From the NCBI GenBank assembly GCA_002255955.1, contig NKIM01000016.1, positions 1 through 64,000 of the forward strand: 64,000 nucleotides of DNA, written 5' to 3'. Each line of letters starts with the position of its first letter. Position 1 is the first letter of the stretch. Source of the DNA: Burkholderiales bacterium PBB2. Lineage in GTDB: Bacteria; Pseudomonadota; Gammaproteobacteria; Burkholderiales; Burkholderiaceae_C. Shown one piece after another: positions 31,611 to 41,206 of the stretch. The position numbers and the translations under genes were made by a program. Under the pieces are notes generated by a model. The model saw only the letters and a list, made by a program, of their open reading frames with translations. It was not told where the DNA came from and did not search any database.

Positions 31611-34583
31611 TCACGGAGAGATCGCGGTGACTCGCTTGTCGAAAGTCAATGTGTTGGATGTGTTGTTGACTTGTATTGTTGCAGCTGATCCAGCGAAGCT
31701 TACTTTTACCGGAATCGAGTTGCAGTCTTCTCGAACTACAGTCAGGCTCGCAAGCTCTTTGCTGGCTGATGTGAAATTGAGACGTGCCTGATACTGGGTA
31801 GGTTGGCTTGCCTCAGGGGCTACTGGGAATCCCGAGCTCAATGCAAACGATCCGGGTGGTCCAAAATTCTCAATGCAGACCGACGCCGGTGAATTGACAA
31901 TTTTAATTGTGCTACCAATCTTGGTGAACTCATTGGGTGCGTTGAAGTTGAGTTCCCATTTTCTAGATGTTGCGCTGGTTGCCCAATCATAAATTAGCAA
32001 AAGTTTTGCCTTGCTGTTGTAACTAATCGTGCGAACACTCGCCGAAAGCAATGGGCTCCAACCCTGCGTCGTTGAATTCTTTCCACGATAGGCTAAGGTG
32101 GCATCGCCAGTGGCAGTCGTCCAATCGCCGAAGCTCTGGAAGTTGATTAGTTCACCGCGAGGGTCTGATGAGAAGACCGGATTGCCGGGTTTCGTTGGGT
32201 CATTCGTCGGCTCCGCCTGCCCGATTCCGCCATCGAAAGTTAGCGCATTCTTAAAGCGTGTGGCTCGTGTAACTGCCAGATGGTGAGGTGATGCGAAGTA
32301 TGGGTAATATCCGCCGGAGATAAGGATGTCTCTGCCTTGTGAAACGAAGTTGAATGAATTCTGATCCGCGTGCGAGTGATTCAAACTTCCCATTCGACTG
32401 GATTTGAAGTACAAACTTGAACGGTTCGGGGAAGTGGCTGAAGAATGTATGGCCACCAATCCAGCGTCGCGAAATTCACTGGCGAGTTGTGTCGGTGCCA
32501 CTGGGGTGGCTTTAGTTAGTCCAGCTCCCAGCAGAAAGAAGTGCAGTGGGCTGATGGTTGACGAACGATTTATGTTGGATGGCTTTGCCCGCCAGTACCA
32601 TTCGTATGATGCTTGGCCCATCAGTGCAGCGTAGAGCCTGAAGTTGTCAAAGCTATAGGCGTCGTACATTTGGGGTGTTTCGGTCCCGTCTCCAAATGAA
32701 TTTCGAAGATTTGTATTGGCAGGAGTGAAGGCCATGAAAAATTCTCCTGCCCGCTTGACCGGATCCCATTTGCTCAGATCAACCCCGGAAATCAATCTTG
32801 CCGTTGCCAGGGTTTGGGGTAGTGTGGAGAAGTCATACCAAGCGTAGGTGTTCCCATTGCCATATCCACCATCGCTTCCCGCCCAGCTGCCCATGGTTGT
32901 TACCCAAAGTTCCCAGGCTGTTTCTAGCCATGCGCGAGCTTCTGGCAATTCACTGCGCCCACTGCACAGCATCAGTGCTTGAATCAGATGGTGCAAAGAT
33001 GCAAGTTGATGTGAGTCGTAGGGCACTCCGTCCAGGCTGCCGACGTTGGCCATGACCTGAGCTATGCGGTCTTTAAGGGCATCGGCCACTGTGGCTCGCT
33101 CAATAGGGCTTAGCTTGGGGCCAAGGTAATCAAGGCCTTTGGCCAAAGCCACGTAAATGACTCTGTTGGCCTGGTCGGCATTTGCTTCGCTTGAATCTCC
33201 CCGGGTGGGCACAGCTGCGAGAGCAAGCAATCGAGCTTTTGCGGCCTGTTCGTACTCTGATTTGCCAGTGAAGTTGGACGAAATCGCAAGTATTTCAAAA
33301 GCACTTGCGTCGGCGCTGGCGGCATCTTGTAGTGCTCGAACGCTAGCTACGGATGCGTTAGTGTATTGACCATTTGTGGGTTGAATTGATCGGGGTAATC
33401 TGCTTAAAGAAGGGCTTGTAGAGCTAAATTCCCGGGCTGCTTGCGCGTTGTATTCCATGTACGCCGCAGCATACTCACCCGTTGAGGCCAGTTTGCCAAG
33501 GCTTGCATAGGTGCTGCCTGCAGGAATTAGTCGGGGACTGGGCTTTTGCGCAGCCTTTGCGGCAACATTTGCTCCGCTAGGTAGTAGGACGCCCACGGCC
33601 TGCGGACTGATGTTGAATCTTCGCCATCCACTCGTTTGAGGTTTCCCGAGGTTATCGGTGAAAGTAACCTGCCATTGGTAAGTGCCAGGAGTCAAGGGCA
33701 GGTCGTGCAGGTAGATGCGTGGCGTTGTACTGTTGCGAGTAAATACAGCCTCCCCTGTCGCTCTTTTGACAACGATGTTCCAAGGCTTACTCCGATCGCG
33801 ATTTTCGGGCTGTGGCCAGACAAATACTGGAGTTGAGATGTTGATAGTTTGGCAGTCAGCGGGAAGAAGACGACGATAAGTCCAAGAAATGGTGTCGATG
33901 AAGTCAGTTTGTAGTGCCGCGGGGCAATTCGAGGTGAAAGCGGTCGTTGGCGCGGTAGTGGCTTTGGTCGGGGAGTTCTTGCCCGTATCCGTAACGGAGG
34001 TGGCGGTCGGTGCAGCCATCGGTGATGTCGGCACTGCCGCCAAAGGCTCTGGGCTTGGTGGTGCTACTGAAGGCGCCGTCGCCACAAATTTGGGTGCTAC
34101 TGCGGCTGTTGTGGCGGCTGCCGGTGCAGCCTCTGGAATTGGTGTCGCCGGTGCAGCTTTGTTCGTGATGGTTGCATTCGGGGCTGCGGTGGTGTTCGTT
34201 GGGCTCGGCGTGCTTGTTTTTGCTGCCGATGCCAATTGAGTGGGCGTGTCAGCGATCGGGGTGCCAGTGTTGAGTGTTTTAGCGGCGAGAGCTTGGGCGC
34301 TCGGGCCACTGGCCGCGTTGTCTGTTCCTGGTGCAGAAGCTGAAGCTGACGTCTCTGCTGCTGAGGCGGCTTGCTGGACGGGCTCTGATGCGCTTTGCGT
34401 GGCAGCCTTTGATCCCGATGCGTCTCCACTGGGGGCGATGGCAGCTATGGACTTATCGGCGCCGCTGTCGCCTCCAGAACCTCCGCCACATGCGCTGAGC
34501 ATGGCGCTGGCGGTCATCGTGCCAACCAGAGTGGTGAGGCGAAGTAATTTTTTCGAGGCGATGGGGGGTTGCGGGTACTTCAT
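31611..34583 (-). CDS. Heparinase II/III-fold lyase lipoprotein with long low-complexity linker
   Basis: A 990-residue protein started at the ATG at 34583, giving lipobox LSAC (cysteine 32). Residues 33 to about 205 are almost only alanine, proline, serine and threonine, like a flexible stalk. A beta domain follows (about 225-310, VFVWPQPENRD ... TYQWQVTFTDNLG), then an alpha/alpha toroid (YAWYDFSTLPQTLATARLIS) and a beta-sandwich with the heparinase signature SLNHSHADQNSFNFVSQGRD. The layout is that of heparinase-II-like / DUF4962 lyases. It should sit on the outer membrane and cut uronate-containing chains. It is on the opposite strand to the first lyase and has its own upstream region; the frame stays open to 34700, but starting there would bury the signal peptide. 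Confidence 0.85.
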   Translation of the reverse strand: MKYPQPPIASKKLLRLTTLVGTMTASAMLSACGGGSGGDSGADKSIAAIAPSGDASGSKAATQSASEPVQQAASAAETSASASAPGTDNAASGPSAQALAAKTLNTGTPIADTPTQLASAAKTSTPSPTNTTAAPNATITNKAAPATPIPEAAPAAATTAAVAPKFVATAPSVAPPSPEPLAAVPTSPMAAPTATSVTDTGKNSPTKATTAPTTAFTSNCPAALQTDFIDTISWTYRRLLPADCQTINISTPVFVWPQPENRDRSKPWNIVVKRATGEAVFTRNSTTPRIYLHDLPLTPGTYQWQVTFTDNLGKPQTSGWRRFNISPQAVGVLLPSGANVAAKAAQKPSPRLIPAGSTYASLGKLASTGEYAAAYMEYNAQAAREFSSTSPSLSRLPRSIQPTNGQYTNASVASVRALQDAASADASAFEILAISSNFTGKSEYEQAAKARLLALAAVPTRGDSSEANADQANRVIYVALAKGLDYLGPKLSPIERATVADALKDRIAQVMANVGSLDGVPYDSHQLASLHHLIQALMLCSGRSELPEARAWLETAWELWVTTMGSWAGSDGGYGNGNTYAWYDFSTLPQTLATARLISGVDLSKWDPVKRAGEFFMAFTPANTNLRNSFGDGTETPQMYDAYSFDNFRLYAALMGQASYEWYWRAKPSNINRSSTISPLHFFLLGAGLTKATPVAPTQLASEFRDAGLVAIHSSATSPNRSSLYFKSSRMGSLNHSHADQNSFNFVSQGRDILISGGYYPYFASPHHLAVTRATRFKNALTFDGGIGQAEPTNDPTKPGNPVFSSDPRGELINFQSFGDWTTATGDATLAYRGKNSTTQGWSPLLSASVRTISYNSKAKLLLIYDWATSATSRKWELNFNAPNEFTKIGSTIKIVNSPASVCIENFGPPGSFALSSGFPVAPEASQPTQYQARLNFTSASKELASLTVVREDCNSIPVKVSFAGSAATIQVNNTSNTLTFDKRVTAISP

Positions 34584-34802
34584 GGTGCAGAAGATCTCAC
34601 TGGCTTGTGCCGGGCGGCGGCTCTGACCTTGCGTGGGGCGGTGGGAGACTCCCGATCGCTCAGCAAGACGGAAAGGCTGTTGTTGGCTTTGTCGGCACAT
34701 GCCAAAGTGTCTTTAGTGATACACGCCCCATTGGCCCTGATCCGTTGCGAACGATGGAGGAAAACTTCTTGGGCGTCGCTTTTCGCCTCGTTGCCAAAAA
34801 GC

Positions 34803-34837
34803 AAAGCCGGGCCGCGAATGGATCGCGGCCCGGCTTT
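34803..34837 (-). terminator. Strong bidirectional-looking terminator after the WecG-family gene
   Basis: A perfect 14-bp stem, AAAGCCGGGCCGCG with CGCGGCCCGGCTTT, around a 7-nt loop. On the minus strand it is followed by GCTTTTTGG and on the plus strand by TTTA, so it can act on both. It separates the wecB-wecG transcript from the lyase lipoprotein gene downstream. Confidence 0.85.
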
Positions 34838-34869
34838 TTATGTTGTTCAGGTCTGACGGAGGGGGCGAT

Positions 34870-35610
34870 TCAGCGCTGTCGCCATTCCCTCAGCATCAAC
34901 CCAAAAAACGCCACGTCATCGATAAAGTAGCGTTTGAACATGCGCCGCGGTTCTTGCAAAAAGCGGTAGAACCACTCGAAGCCAGTTTTTTGCATCCAGA
35001 CGGGTGCACGTTTGACCTTGCCTGCTGCGACGTCGAAGGTGCCGCCGACGCCCATGGCGAAGGGGATCTTCATTTGAGATTGGTAGGCTCCCAGGAACTG
35101 CTCTTTCTTGGGTGAACTGATGGCGACAAAGAGCAGGTCCGCTTTGGCCGCGGTGATCTCGTCCACTACGCCGGCTTCTTCCTCGGGTTTCCAGTAGCCA
35201 TTGCGGTAACCGGCAAACACGAGCTTGGGGTACTTGTGGCTGTAAATGTCGCGCACCTTGGAAACAATTTCCTCCTTGGCTCCCAGCAAATAGACTCGCC
35301 AGCCTTTTTCGGCTGCACCGGCCATCAATGCTTCGAATAGATCGACACCAGCGACTCGCTCTTTCAGTGGTTTGCCGAGCAGGCGGGACGCCCAGACGAC
35401 GGGCATGCCATCGGCATTGATGAGGGCGCAGTCGTTGATGATTTGCCGCAACTCGGGGTCGTGCTGGGCTTTGACCAATTTGTCGACATTGACCACCACA
35501 TGCTGATGAGGTTTGCCGCTGGCGATGAAGCCCTCGATGGTCTTCACCGTTTCAGACATGGTCAGGTTGTCGATGGTGCAACCCATCATCTGGATGCGAG
35601 GCCGGCTCAT
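34870..35610 (-). CDS. WecG/TagA/CpsF family glycosyltransferase (GT26)
   Basis: A 246-residue transferase. Family signatures are VNVDKLVKAQ, NADGMPVVWASRLLG, RVAGVDLFEAL, VYLLGAKEEIVSKV and the C-terminal GVGGTFDVAAGKVKRAP. Relatives add N-acetylmannosamine or N-acetylmannosaminuronic acid to a lipid-linked GlcNAc. Here the gene overlaps wecB by 4 bp (ATGA), which supplies the ManNAc donor, so a ManNAc-type transferase is likely. The ATG at 35610 is used; the frame extends upstream only inside wecB. Confidence 0.9.
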   Translation of the reverse strand: MSRPRIQMMGCTIDNLTMSETVKTIEGFIASGKPHQHVVVNVDKLVKAQHDPELRQIINDCALINADGMPVVWASRLLGKPLKERVAGVDLFEALMAGAAEKGWRVYLLGAKEEIVSKVRDIYSHKYPKLVFAGYRNGYWKPEEEAGVVDEITAAKADLLFVAISSPKKEQFLGAYQSQMKIPFAMGVGGTFDVAAGKVKRAPVWMQKTGFEWFYRFLQEPRRMFKRYFIDDVAFFGLMLREWRQR

Positions 35611-36722
35611 ACCAGCTTCTCGGTCAAGATTTTCACAATTCGCTCGGCAGACTTTCCGTCCCACAAGGCGGGGCGCCGACCGCGTTTTCCACCCTTGCGG
35701 ATGGCATCCATGGCCAAGGGAATGATGACGGCAGGGTCGGTCCCGGCCAAGACATTGCTGCCTTCGTCCACGGTGATGGGACGCTCGGTGTTTTCGCGCA
35801 TGGTGATGCAGGCCACGCCCAGTGCGGTGGTTTCTTCCTGCAAGCCGCCGCTGTCGGTCAGCACAACGACGGCGTCTTTCCATAGATGCAAGAAGGACAT
35901 ATACGCTTGCGGGCCCATCAGCGTGACATTGGCACCCAGGTCAACACCGAACTTTTCGATATTGGCGCGGGTGCGAGGGTGCACCGGGAACACCAGTGGC
36001 AGCTCGGGCGAGACGGCGCGCAGCACGGTGGCGATGCGCTCCAAAGCTTCGGCGCTGTCCACATTGCTGGGGCGGTGCAAGGTGACGACACCGTAGCGGG
36101 CGTGTTGACGCTTGTAAGCGTCAGTTTCATAGCTGCTGGTGTCAGCGGTTTTGCTGAGTTTGTCGGCTTGATAGAGCACGTTGTCGGCCATCACGTGGCC
36201 GACGTCATACACCACCTTCATGTCGCGGCCTTCGCGGCGCAGGTGTTCGGTGGCGCTGGGCTCGGTGACGAAGAACCAGTCGGTGATGGCATCGGTGACC
36301 AGGCGGTTAATTTCCTCGGGCATGCTCATATCGCCACTGCGCAGGCCGGCTTCCACATGGGCCACAGGAACCCCGGCCTTTTTCGCGACGATTGAGCAGG
36401 CCAAGGTGGAATTGACGTCGCCGACGACCAGGCAGGCAGCTGGCTTTTCCGTGCTCAGCAGTTGCTCATAGGCCAGCATGATCTTGCCGGTCTGGTCGGC
36501 GTGGCTGCCGCCGCCGCAGCCCAGGCGCACATCGGGTGTGGGAATGCCCAGCTCCTCAAAGAACACGTCGTTCATGTCCCGGTCGTAGTGCTGGCCGGTG
36601 TGGATGATCTTCCAGCCGAGGCGGCCACTGGCCTGCAATGCGCGCACGATGGGTGCAATCTTCATGAAGTTCGGTCGGGCGCCGGCGATCAAGTGGATAC
36701 AGGGCAGGGCGGAAGATGTCAT
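35607..36722 (-). CDS. wecB: UDP-N-acetylglucosamine 2-epimerase (non-hydrolysing)
   Basis: Converts UDP-GlcNAc to UDP-ManNAc in the cytoplasm. The 371-residue protein opens LIAGARPNFMKIAPIVRAL and has the family motifs TGQHYDRDM, GDVNSTLACSIVAKK, HVEAGLRSGD, MPEEINRLVTD and TDSGGLQEE. The start at 36722 gives the standard length; the open frame runs further upstream without family similarity. It is transcribed with the WecG-family gene and apart from the large nucleotide-sugar operon. Confidence 0.95.
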   Translation of the reverse strand: MTSSALPCIHLIAGARPNFMKIAPIVRALQASGRLGWKIIHTGQHYDRDMNDVFFEELGIPTPDVRLGCGGGSHADQTGKIMLAYEQLLSTEKPAACLVVGDVNSTLACSIVAKKAGVPVAHVEAGLRSGDMSMPEEINRLVTDAITDWFFVTEPSATEHLRREGRDMKVVYDVGHVMADNVLYQADKLSKTADTSSYETDAYKRQHARYGVVTLHRPSNVDSAEALERIATVLRAVSPELPLVFPVHPRTRANIEKFGVDLGANVTLMGPQAYMSFLHLWKDAVVVLTDSGGLQEETTALGVACITMRENTERPITVDEGSNVLAGTDPAVIIPLAMDAIRKGGKRGRRPALWDGKSAERIVKILTEKLV

Positions 36723-37025
36723 GTGGTGGCGTCTCGTTGGTGGGCAGCCCGATTCAGGTTCAATGGAGTTTTGTGAACTCGGGCACGTGCAGAAGATTCT
36801 ATGGGCGGCAAGTTGCCGGTACGCGACAGCCAGGCTTGGTTTGCAGCGACTCCCTAACTTGAGTGGTTGCTGGTGATTTTGCCGGGCGCGCAGTGCTACC
36901 GAAGCGCAAAGCGCAGCACTTGTCAGCGAGAATGCGCGCTGACCGCCGACACCGCCGCAGGTGCTCATGTTGGCGCAAGCGCCCAGGCCGAGTCTTGCGG
37001 CCCCGCACATGAACCAGGAGATTTT
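36723..37025. promoter_or_regulatory. 303-bp divergent intergenic region
   Basis: No gene seen. It must carry the promoters of wecB (minus) and of the UDP-glucuronate epimerase (plus). The only clear signal is a good ribosome site AGGAG (37016-37020) five bases before the GTG start of the plus-strand gene. No strong dyad or promoter pair was recognised. Confidence 0.6.
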
Positions 37026-38033
37026 GTGAAAGTACTCGTCACCGGCGCGGCCGGCTTCATCGGCATGCATGTCAGCCAGATCCTTTTGGCGCGTGGCGAC
37101 CAGGTGGTCGGGCTGGACAATCTGAACGATTACTACGACCCGACGCTGAAGGACAACCGTCTGGCTCGTCTGACGGGCAAGCCCGGCTTCGAGTTTGTGA
37201 AGATGGATGTGGCTGATCGCCCCGGCATCGAGAAGCTGTTCAAGGATCACAAGTTCGATCGCGTGGTCCATCTGGCGGCCCAGGCCGGTGTGCGTTACTC
37301 GATCGAGAACCCGCATGCCTACATCGACAGCAATATCGTCGGTTTCACCAACATCTTGGAAGGCTGCCGCCACAACGGTGTTCAGCACCTGGCCTATGCC
37401 TCCAGCTCCAGCGTGTACGGCGGCAACACCTTGATGCCTTTCTCCGAGCATCACAGCGTCGATCACCCGGTCAGTCTATATGCCGCCACCAAGAAGGCCA
37501 ATGAGCTGATGGCCCACACCTACAGCCATCTGTTCCGCCTGCCCACCACCGGCCTGCGATTCTTCACGGTCTACGGCCCCTGGGGCCGGCCGGACATGGC
37601 CCTGTTCCTGTTCACCAAAGCCATCATCGAAGGCAAGCCGATCAATGTGTTCAATCACGGCAAGATGATCCGTGACTTCACCTATATCGACGACATCGCC
37701 GAAGGCGTGGTGCGCGTGCTGGACCGCCCGGCCACGCCGGAGCCAGGTTACGACTCCGACAAGAGCGACCCGGCCCACTCCAACGCGCCCTACCGCGTGT
37801 TCAACATCGGCAACCACGCGCCGATCCAGCTGATGGCCTTCATCGAGGCGATTGAGAAGGCGGTGGGTCGCGAAGCGATCAAGAACTTCATGCCGCTGCA
37901 AGATGGTGATGTGCCCGCCACGCATGCGGATGTGGAAGAGCTGGCCGCATGGACAGACTTCCGCCCGGCCATGCCGGTGCCCGACGGTGTGGCCAAGTTC
38001 GTGGCCTGGTACCGCGACTACTTCAAGGTCTGA
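37026..38033 (+). CDS. UDP-glucuronate 4-epimerase (NAD-dependent)
   Basis: Short-chain dehydrogenase/epimerase of 335 residues that interconverts UDP-glucuronate and UDP-galacturonate. It has the Rossmann motif [11 protein letters not shown] at the start, the subfamily sign [19 protein letters not shown], the SSSVYGGN serine region and YAATKKANE with the YxxxK pair. The long [12 protein letters not shown] stretch is characteristic of uronate epimerases as opposed to GalE. Start is GTG at 37026 behind AGGAG. The UDP-glucose dehydrogenase that makes its substrate follows 209 bp later, past a terminator. Confidence 0.92.
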   Translation: MKVLVTGAAGFIGMHVSQILLARGDQVVGLDNLNDYYDPTLKDNRLARLTGKPGFEFVKMDVADRPGIEKLFKDHKFDRVVHLAAQAGVRYSIENPHAYIDSNIVGFTNILEGCRHNGVQHLAYASSSSVYGGNTLMPFSEHHSVDHPVSLYAATKKANELMAHTYSHLFRLPTTGLRFFTVYGPWGRPDMALFLFTKAIIEGKPINVFNHGKMIRDFTYIDDIAEGVVRVLDRPATPEPGYDSDKSDPAHSNAPYRVFNIGNHAPIQLMAFIEAIEKAVGREAIKNFMPLQDGDVPATHADVEELAAWTDFRPAMPVPDGVAKFVAWYRDYFKV

Positions 38034-38074
38034 GATCCACCAAGGCCTCAGCCTGAGCGGCTGCATCGAGAGCC

Positions 38075-38110
38075 AAGCCCGCCCGCGTTCGCGCCGGCGG
38101 GCTTTCTTTT
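38075..38110 (+). terminator. Rho-independent terminator after the epimerase
   Basis: Perfect 9-bp stem AAGCCCGCC / GGCGGGCTT (38075-38083 and 38096-38104) with a GC-rich 12-nt loop, followed by TCTTTT. Confidence 0.85.
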
Positions 38111-38242
38111 GTGTCTTGACTTTGATCCTCGTCCGAACGGCTCATCAGGCCTTCATATTTCGCGGTTAAAACCGGAACCAGGCGCTACGCTAGTGCGTCG
38201 CCAAGCCACTTCGCGAAACATCAGGAAAGACAAGGCCGCCGA

Positions 38243-39574
38243 ATGAAAGTCACCGCCATTGGTACGGGTTATGTGGGTCTGGTCACGGGCGCCTGCCTGG
38301 CCGAAATGGGGAATCACGTCGTTTGTCTGGATGTGAACCCGGAAAAAATCCGCATCCTCAACGAGGGCCAGATCCCCATCCATGAGCCGGGTCTGTTGGA
38401 CATCGTGCGCCGCAATGTGGCGGCCGGCCGGCTGCAGTTCACCACCGACATCGATCGAGCCGTCAACCACGGCACCATCATGTTCATCGGCGTGGGCACG
38501 CCGCCCGATGAAGATGGCTCGGCCGATCTGCAATACGTGCTGGCGGCAGCGCGCTCCATCGGCCAGCGCATGACCGACTACAAGGTCATTGTCGACAAGA
38601 GCACGGTGCCCGTCGGCACGGCCGATCGCGTGCGTGCCGCAGTGGCAGAAGAATTGGCCAAGCGTGGCTCCAACCTGAACTTCTCGGTGGTCTCCAACCC
38701 GGAGTTTTTGAAGGAGGGCGCGGCGGTCGAAGACTTCATGAAGCCAGACCGCATCATCGTTGGCTCGGACGACGAACAGGCCACGCTGTTCATGCGAGCG
38801 CTGTACTCACCGTTCACGCGCAACCATGACCGCATGATCGTGATGGATCTGCGCAGCGCCGAGTTCACCAAGTACGCCGCCAATGCCATGCTGGCCACCC
38901 GCATCAGTTTCATGAACGAGATGGCGCTGCTGGCAGAGAAAGTCGGCGCGGACATCGAACTGGTGCGCCGCGGCATTGGCTCTGACCCGCGCATCGGCTA
39001 CAGCTTTCTTTACGCCGGCGCGGGCTACGGCGGGTCTTGCTTCCCCAAAGATGTCAAAGCGCTGATCCGCGCAGCGGAAGGTGAGGGCATCCCGCTGCGG
39101 GTGCTGACCGCCGTGGAGCAGGCCAACGAGCGCCAGAAGCTCCTCTTGGTGGACAAGGTCGTGTCACGCTTTGGCTCCGACTTGACGGGCCGCCATTTCG
39201 CTCTGTGGGGCCTGGCCTTCAAGCCCAATACCGACGATATGCGCGAGGCCCCAGCACTTGTCATCGTTCAGGAGTTGCTGCGGCGCGGCGCCACCTTGGC
39301 GGCGTACGATCCCGTGGCCATGCCGGAGGCTCAACGCCTGCTGGGTGATCAAGCCGGATTGCAGCTCTGCCCCAGTGCGGAGGCTGCGCTCGAGGGGGCA
39401 GACGCCCTGCTCTTGATCACCGAGTGGAAAGAGTTCCGAACGCCGGATTTCGATGGCATCCAACGCGCGCTGAAGCAGCCCGTGGTGTTCGATGGGCGCA
39501 ACCAGTGGGAGCCGGCCTTGATGAAGACCCTGGGCTTCGAGCACTTTGCCATCGGCCGCGGGCAGGCGCTCTGA
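38243..39574 (+). CDS. ugd: UDP-glucose 6-dehydrogenase
   Basis: Oxidises UDP-glucose to UDP-glucuronate with two NAD. The 443-residue product has the NAD site [27 protein letters not shown], the catalytic cysteine in [10 protein letters not shown] and the C-terminal [16 protein letters not shown]. It is the Ugd type, distinct from the TviB-type dehydrogenase at 43184-44464. Together with the preceding epimerase it provides UDP-GlcA and UDP-GalA for the EPS. It converges on the rfb operon with a shared terminator region. Confidence 0.95.
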   Translation: MKVTAIGTGYVGLVTGACLAEMGNHVVCLDVNPEKIRILNEGQIPIHEPGLLDIVRRNVAAGRLQFTTDIDRAVNHGTIMFIGVGTPPDEDGSADLQYVLAAARSIGQRMTDYKVIVDKSTVPVGTADRVRAAVAEELAKRGSNLNFSVVSNPEFLKEGAAVEDFMKPDRIIVGSDDEQATLFMRALYSPFTRNHDRMIVMDLRSAEFTKYAANAMLATRISFMNEMALLAEKVGADIELVRRGIGSDPRIGYSFLYAGAGYGGSCFPKDVKALIRAAEGEGIPLRVLTAVEQANERQKLLLVDKVVSRFGSDLTGRHFALWGLAFKPNTDDMREAPALVIVQELLRRGATLAAYDPVAMPEAQRLLGDQAGLQLCPSAEAALEGADALLLITEWKEFRTPDFDGIQRALKQPVVFDGRNQWEPALMKTLGFEHFAIGRGQAL

Positions 39575-39597
39575 CTGAATAGGCCGCAACCCAAAGA

Positions 39598-39636
39598 AAC
39601 AAGCCCTGGATCCACGTTGTGATCACAGGGCTTGTT
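39598..39636 (-). terminator. Terminator between ugd and the rfb operon
   Basis: A perfect 11-bp stem AACAAGCCCTG / CAGGGCTTGTT with a 17-nt loop. Behind it on the minus strand comes TTTCTTTGG, so it suits the end of the epsB-to-rfbC transcript; on the plus strand no T-run follows, though it may still stop ugd transcripts. Confidence 0.75.
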
Positions 39637-39702
39637 GAGAGGACCTACACGATAAGGTTTTTCGCTCAGGCCTTGGCCAGACCTTCAGGCATGGGCGCGA
39701 TG

Positions 39703-40257
39703 TCAGTCGAACAACCGGGCTGCTTCGGCCAGCAAGGGCGCTTTCAAGTCCTTCTCGGCCAGCAGTGGGGGCGCACCAACGTCGGGCCAGATGATGCCGA
39801 TGGCCGGGTCATCCCATCGCACGGCACCCTCGGCCTGGGGGGCATAGGTGTCGGTGGTTTTGTACAGGAAGTCGGCGCTGTCGCTGAGCACCAGGAAGCC
39901 GTGGGCGAAACCAGGAGGCACCCACAGTTGCCTGTGGTTGTCCGCGCTCAGCTCCACCCCCACCCACCGTCCGAAATTCGGGCTGGACCGGCGGATGTCC
40001 ACGGCCACATCAAACACGGCACCTGCCACGCAGCGCACCAGCTTGCCTTGTGCGTGGGGTGGCAACTGAAAATGCAGGCCGCGCAGCACGCCTCGGGCGG
40101 AGCGGGAATGATTGTCCTGAACGAAGTGGAAATCAGCTCCCACGGCTTGGTTGAAGACTTTTTCGCTCCAGCTTTCGGTGAAGAAACCTCGTGCGTCACC
40201 GAAGACGCGCGGTTCCAGAATCAGGACTTCGGGCAGGTCGGTCGGGGTGATCTTCAT
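39703..40257 (-). CDS. rfbC: dTDP-4-dehydrorhamnose 3,5-epimerase
   Basis: Third step to dTDP-L-rhamnose. The 184-residue cupin-fold protein has VLILEPRVFGDARGFFTESW, the catalytic-histidine segment VQDNHSRSARGVLRGLHFQ and GVELSADNHRQLWVPPGFAH. It is the last gene of the nine-gene minus-strand operon and shares one base with the rfbA stop. The usual rhamnose order is rfbBDAC, as here. Confidence 0.96.
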   Translation of the reverse strand: MKITPTDLPEVLILEPRVFGDARGFFTESWSEKVFNQAVGADFHFVQDNHSRSARGVLRGLHFQLPPHAQGKLVRCVAGAVFDVAVDIRRSSPNFGRWVGVELSADNHRQLWVPPGFAHGFLVLSDSADFLYKTTDTYAPQAEGAVRWDDPAIGIIWPDVGAPPLLAEKDLKAPLLAEAARLFD

Positions 40258-41150
40258 CAGAATGCTTGCTCAGCGAGCAATTTTTTAAGGTACTGGCCAT
40301 AGCCATTCTTGGCCAAGGGCTGGGCCAAGGCAGACAACTGCTCGGGGCTGATCCAGCCTGCCCGGAAGGCGATTTCTTCGGGGCAAGCCACTTTCAGGCC
40401 CTGTCGCTTTTCGAGCGTGGCGATGAATTGACCTGCTTCGAGCAGGCTGTCATGGGTGCCCGTGTCCAGCCAGGCGTAGCCGCGACCCATGATTTCGACC
40501 TGCAACTGCTGTTGGCGCAAGTACTGCGCGTTGACGTCGGTGATCTCCAACTCGCCCCGTGCGCTGGGCTTGATCCCGGCTGCAATGTCGCACACCTGTT
40601 CGTCGTAGAAGTAGAGCCCCGTCACTGCGTAATTGCTCTTGGGTTGAAGCGGTTTCTCTTCGATGGAGAGGGCCTTTTGTGTGCCATCGAATTCCACGAC
40701 GCCATAACGTTCCGGGTCGGTGACATGGTAAGCAAAGACGGTCGCACCGGTCTCGGTGTTGCTGGCATGTCCGAGCAGGCCTTGGAAATCATGGCCGTAG
40801 AAGATGTTGTCGCCCAGTACCAGCGCACTTGGCGCCCCGTCGATGAAGTCGCGGCCGAGGATGAAAGCTTGGGCCAGGCCGTCTGGGCTGGGTTGCACGC
40901 AGTAGCTGATGTTCAGGCCCCAGCGCTGCCCATCACCGAGCAGGGCCTCGAACCGAGGGATGTCCTGTGGCGTGCTAATCAGCAGGATGTCGCGGATACC
41001 GGCCAGCATCAGTGTGCACAAGGGGTAGTACACCATGGGCTTGTCGTACACCGGCAGCAGCTGTTTGCTCATAGCCAGGGTGGCAGGGTGCAGGCGTGTG
41101 CCCGAGCCACCAGCGAGGATGATGCCCTTGCGATTTTTCTTTGAACTCAT
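40257..41150 (-). CDS. rfbA: Glucose-1-phosphate thymidylyltransferase
   Basis: First step to dTDP-L-rhamnose: dTTP and glucose-1-phosphate give dTDP-glucose. The 297-residue protein opens with the nucleotidyltransferase signature [14 protein letters not shown], then [39 protein letters not shown] and [14 protein letters not shown]. Length and motifs are standard for RmlA. Confidence 0.97.
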   Translation of the reverse strand: MSSKKNRKGIILAGGSGTRLHPATLAMSKQLLPVYDKPMVYYPLCTLMLAGIRDILLISTPQDIPRFEALLGDGQRWGLNISYCVQPSPDGLAQAFILGRDFIDGAPSALVLGDNIFYGHDFQGLLGHASNTETGATVFAYHVTDPERYGVVEFDGTQKALSIEEKPLQPKSNYAVTGLYFYDEQVCDIAAGIKPSARGELEITDVNAQYLRQQQLQVEIMGRGYAWLDTGTHDSLLEAGQFIATLEKRQGLKVACPEEIAFRAGWISPEQLSALAQPLAKNGYGQYLKKLLAEQAF

Positions 41151-41206
41151 GTGGAAGCTCCAGGCGTGCGGCCCACCCTTGGGGTGTAGGCGGCGCGATT
41201 GTGGGG

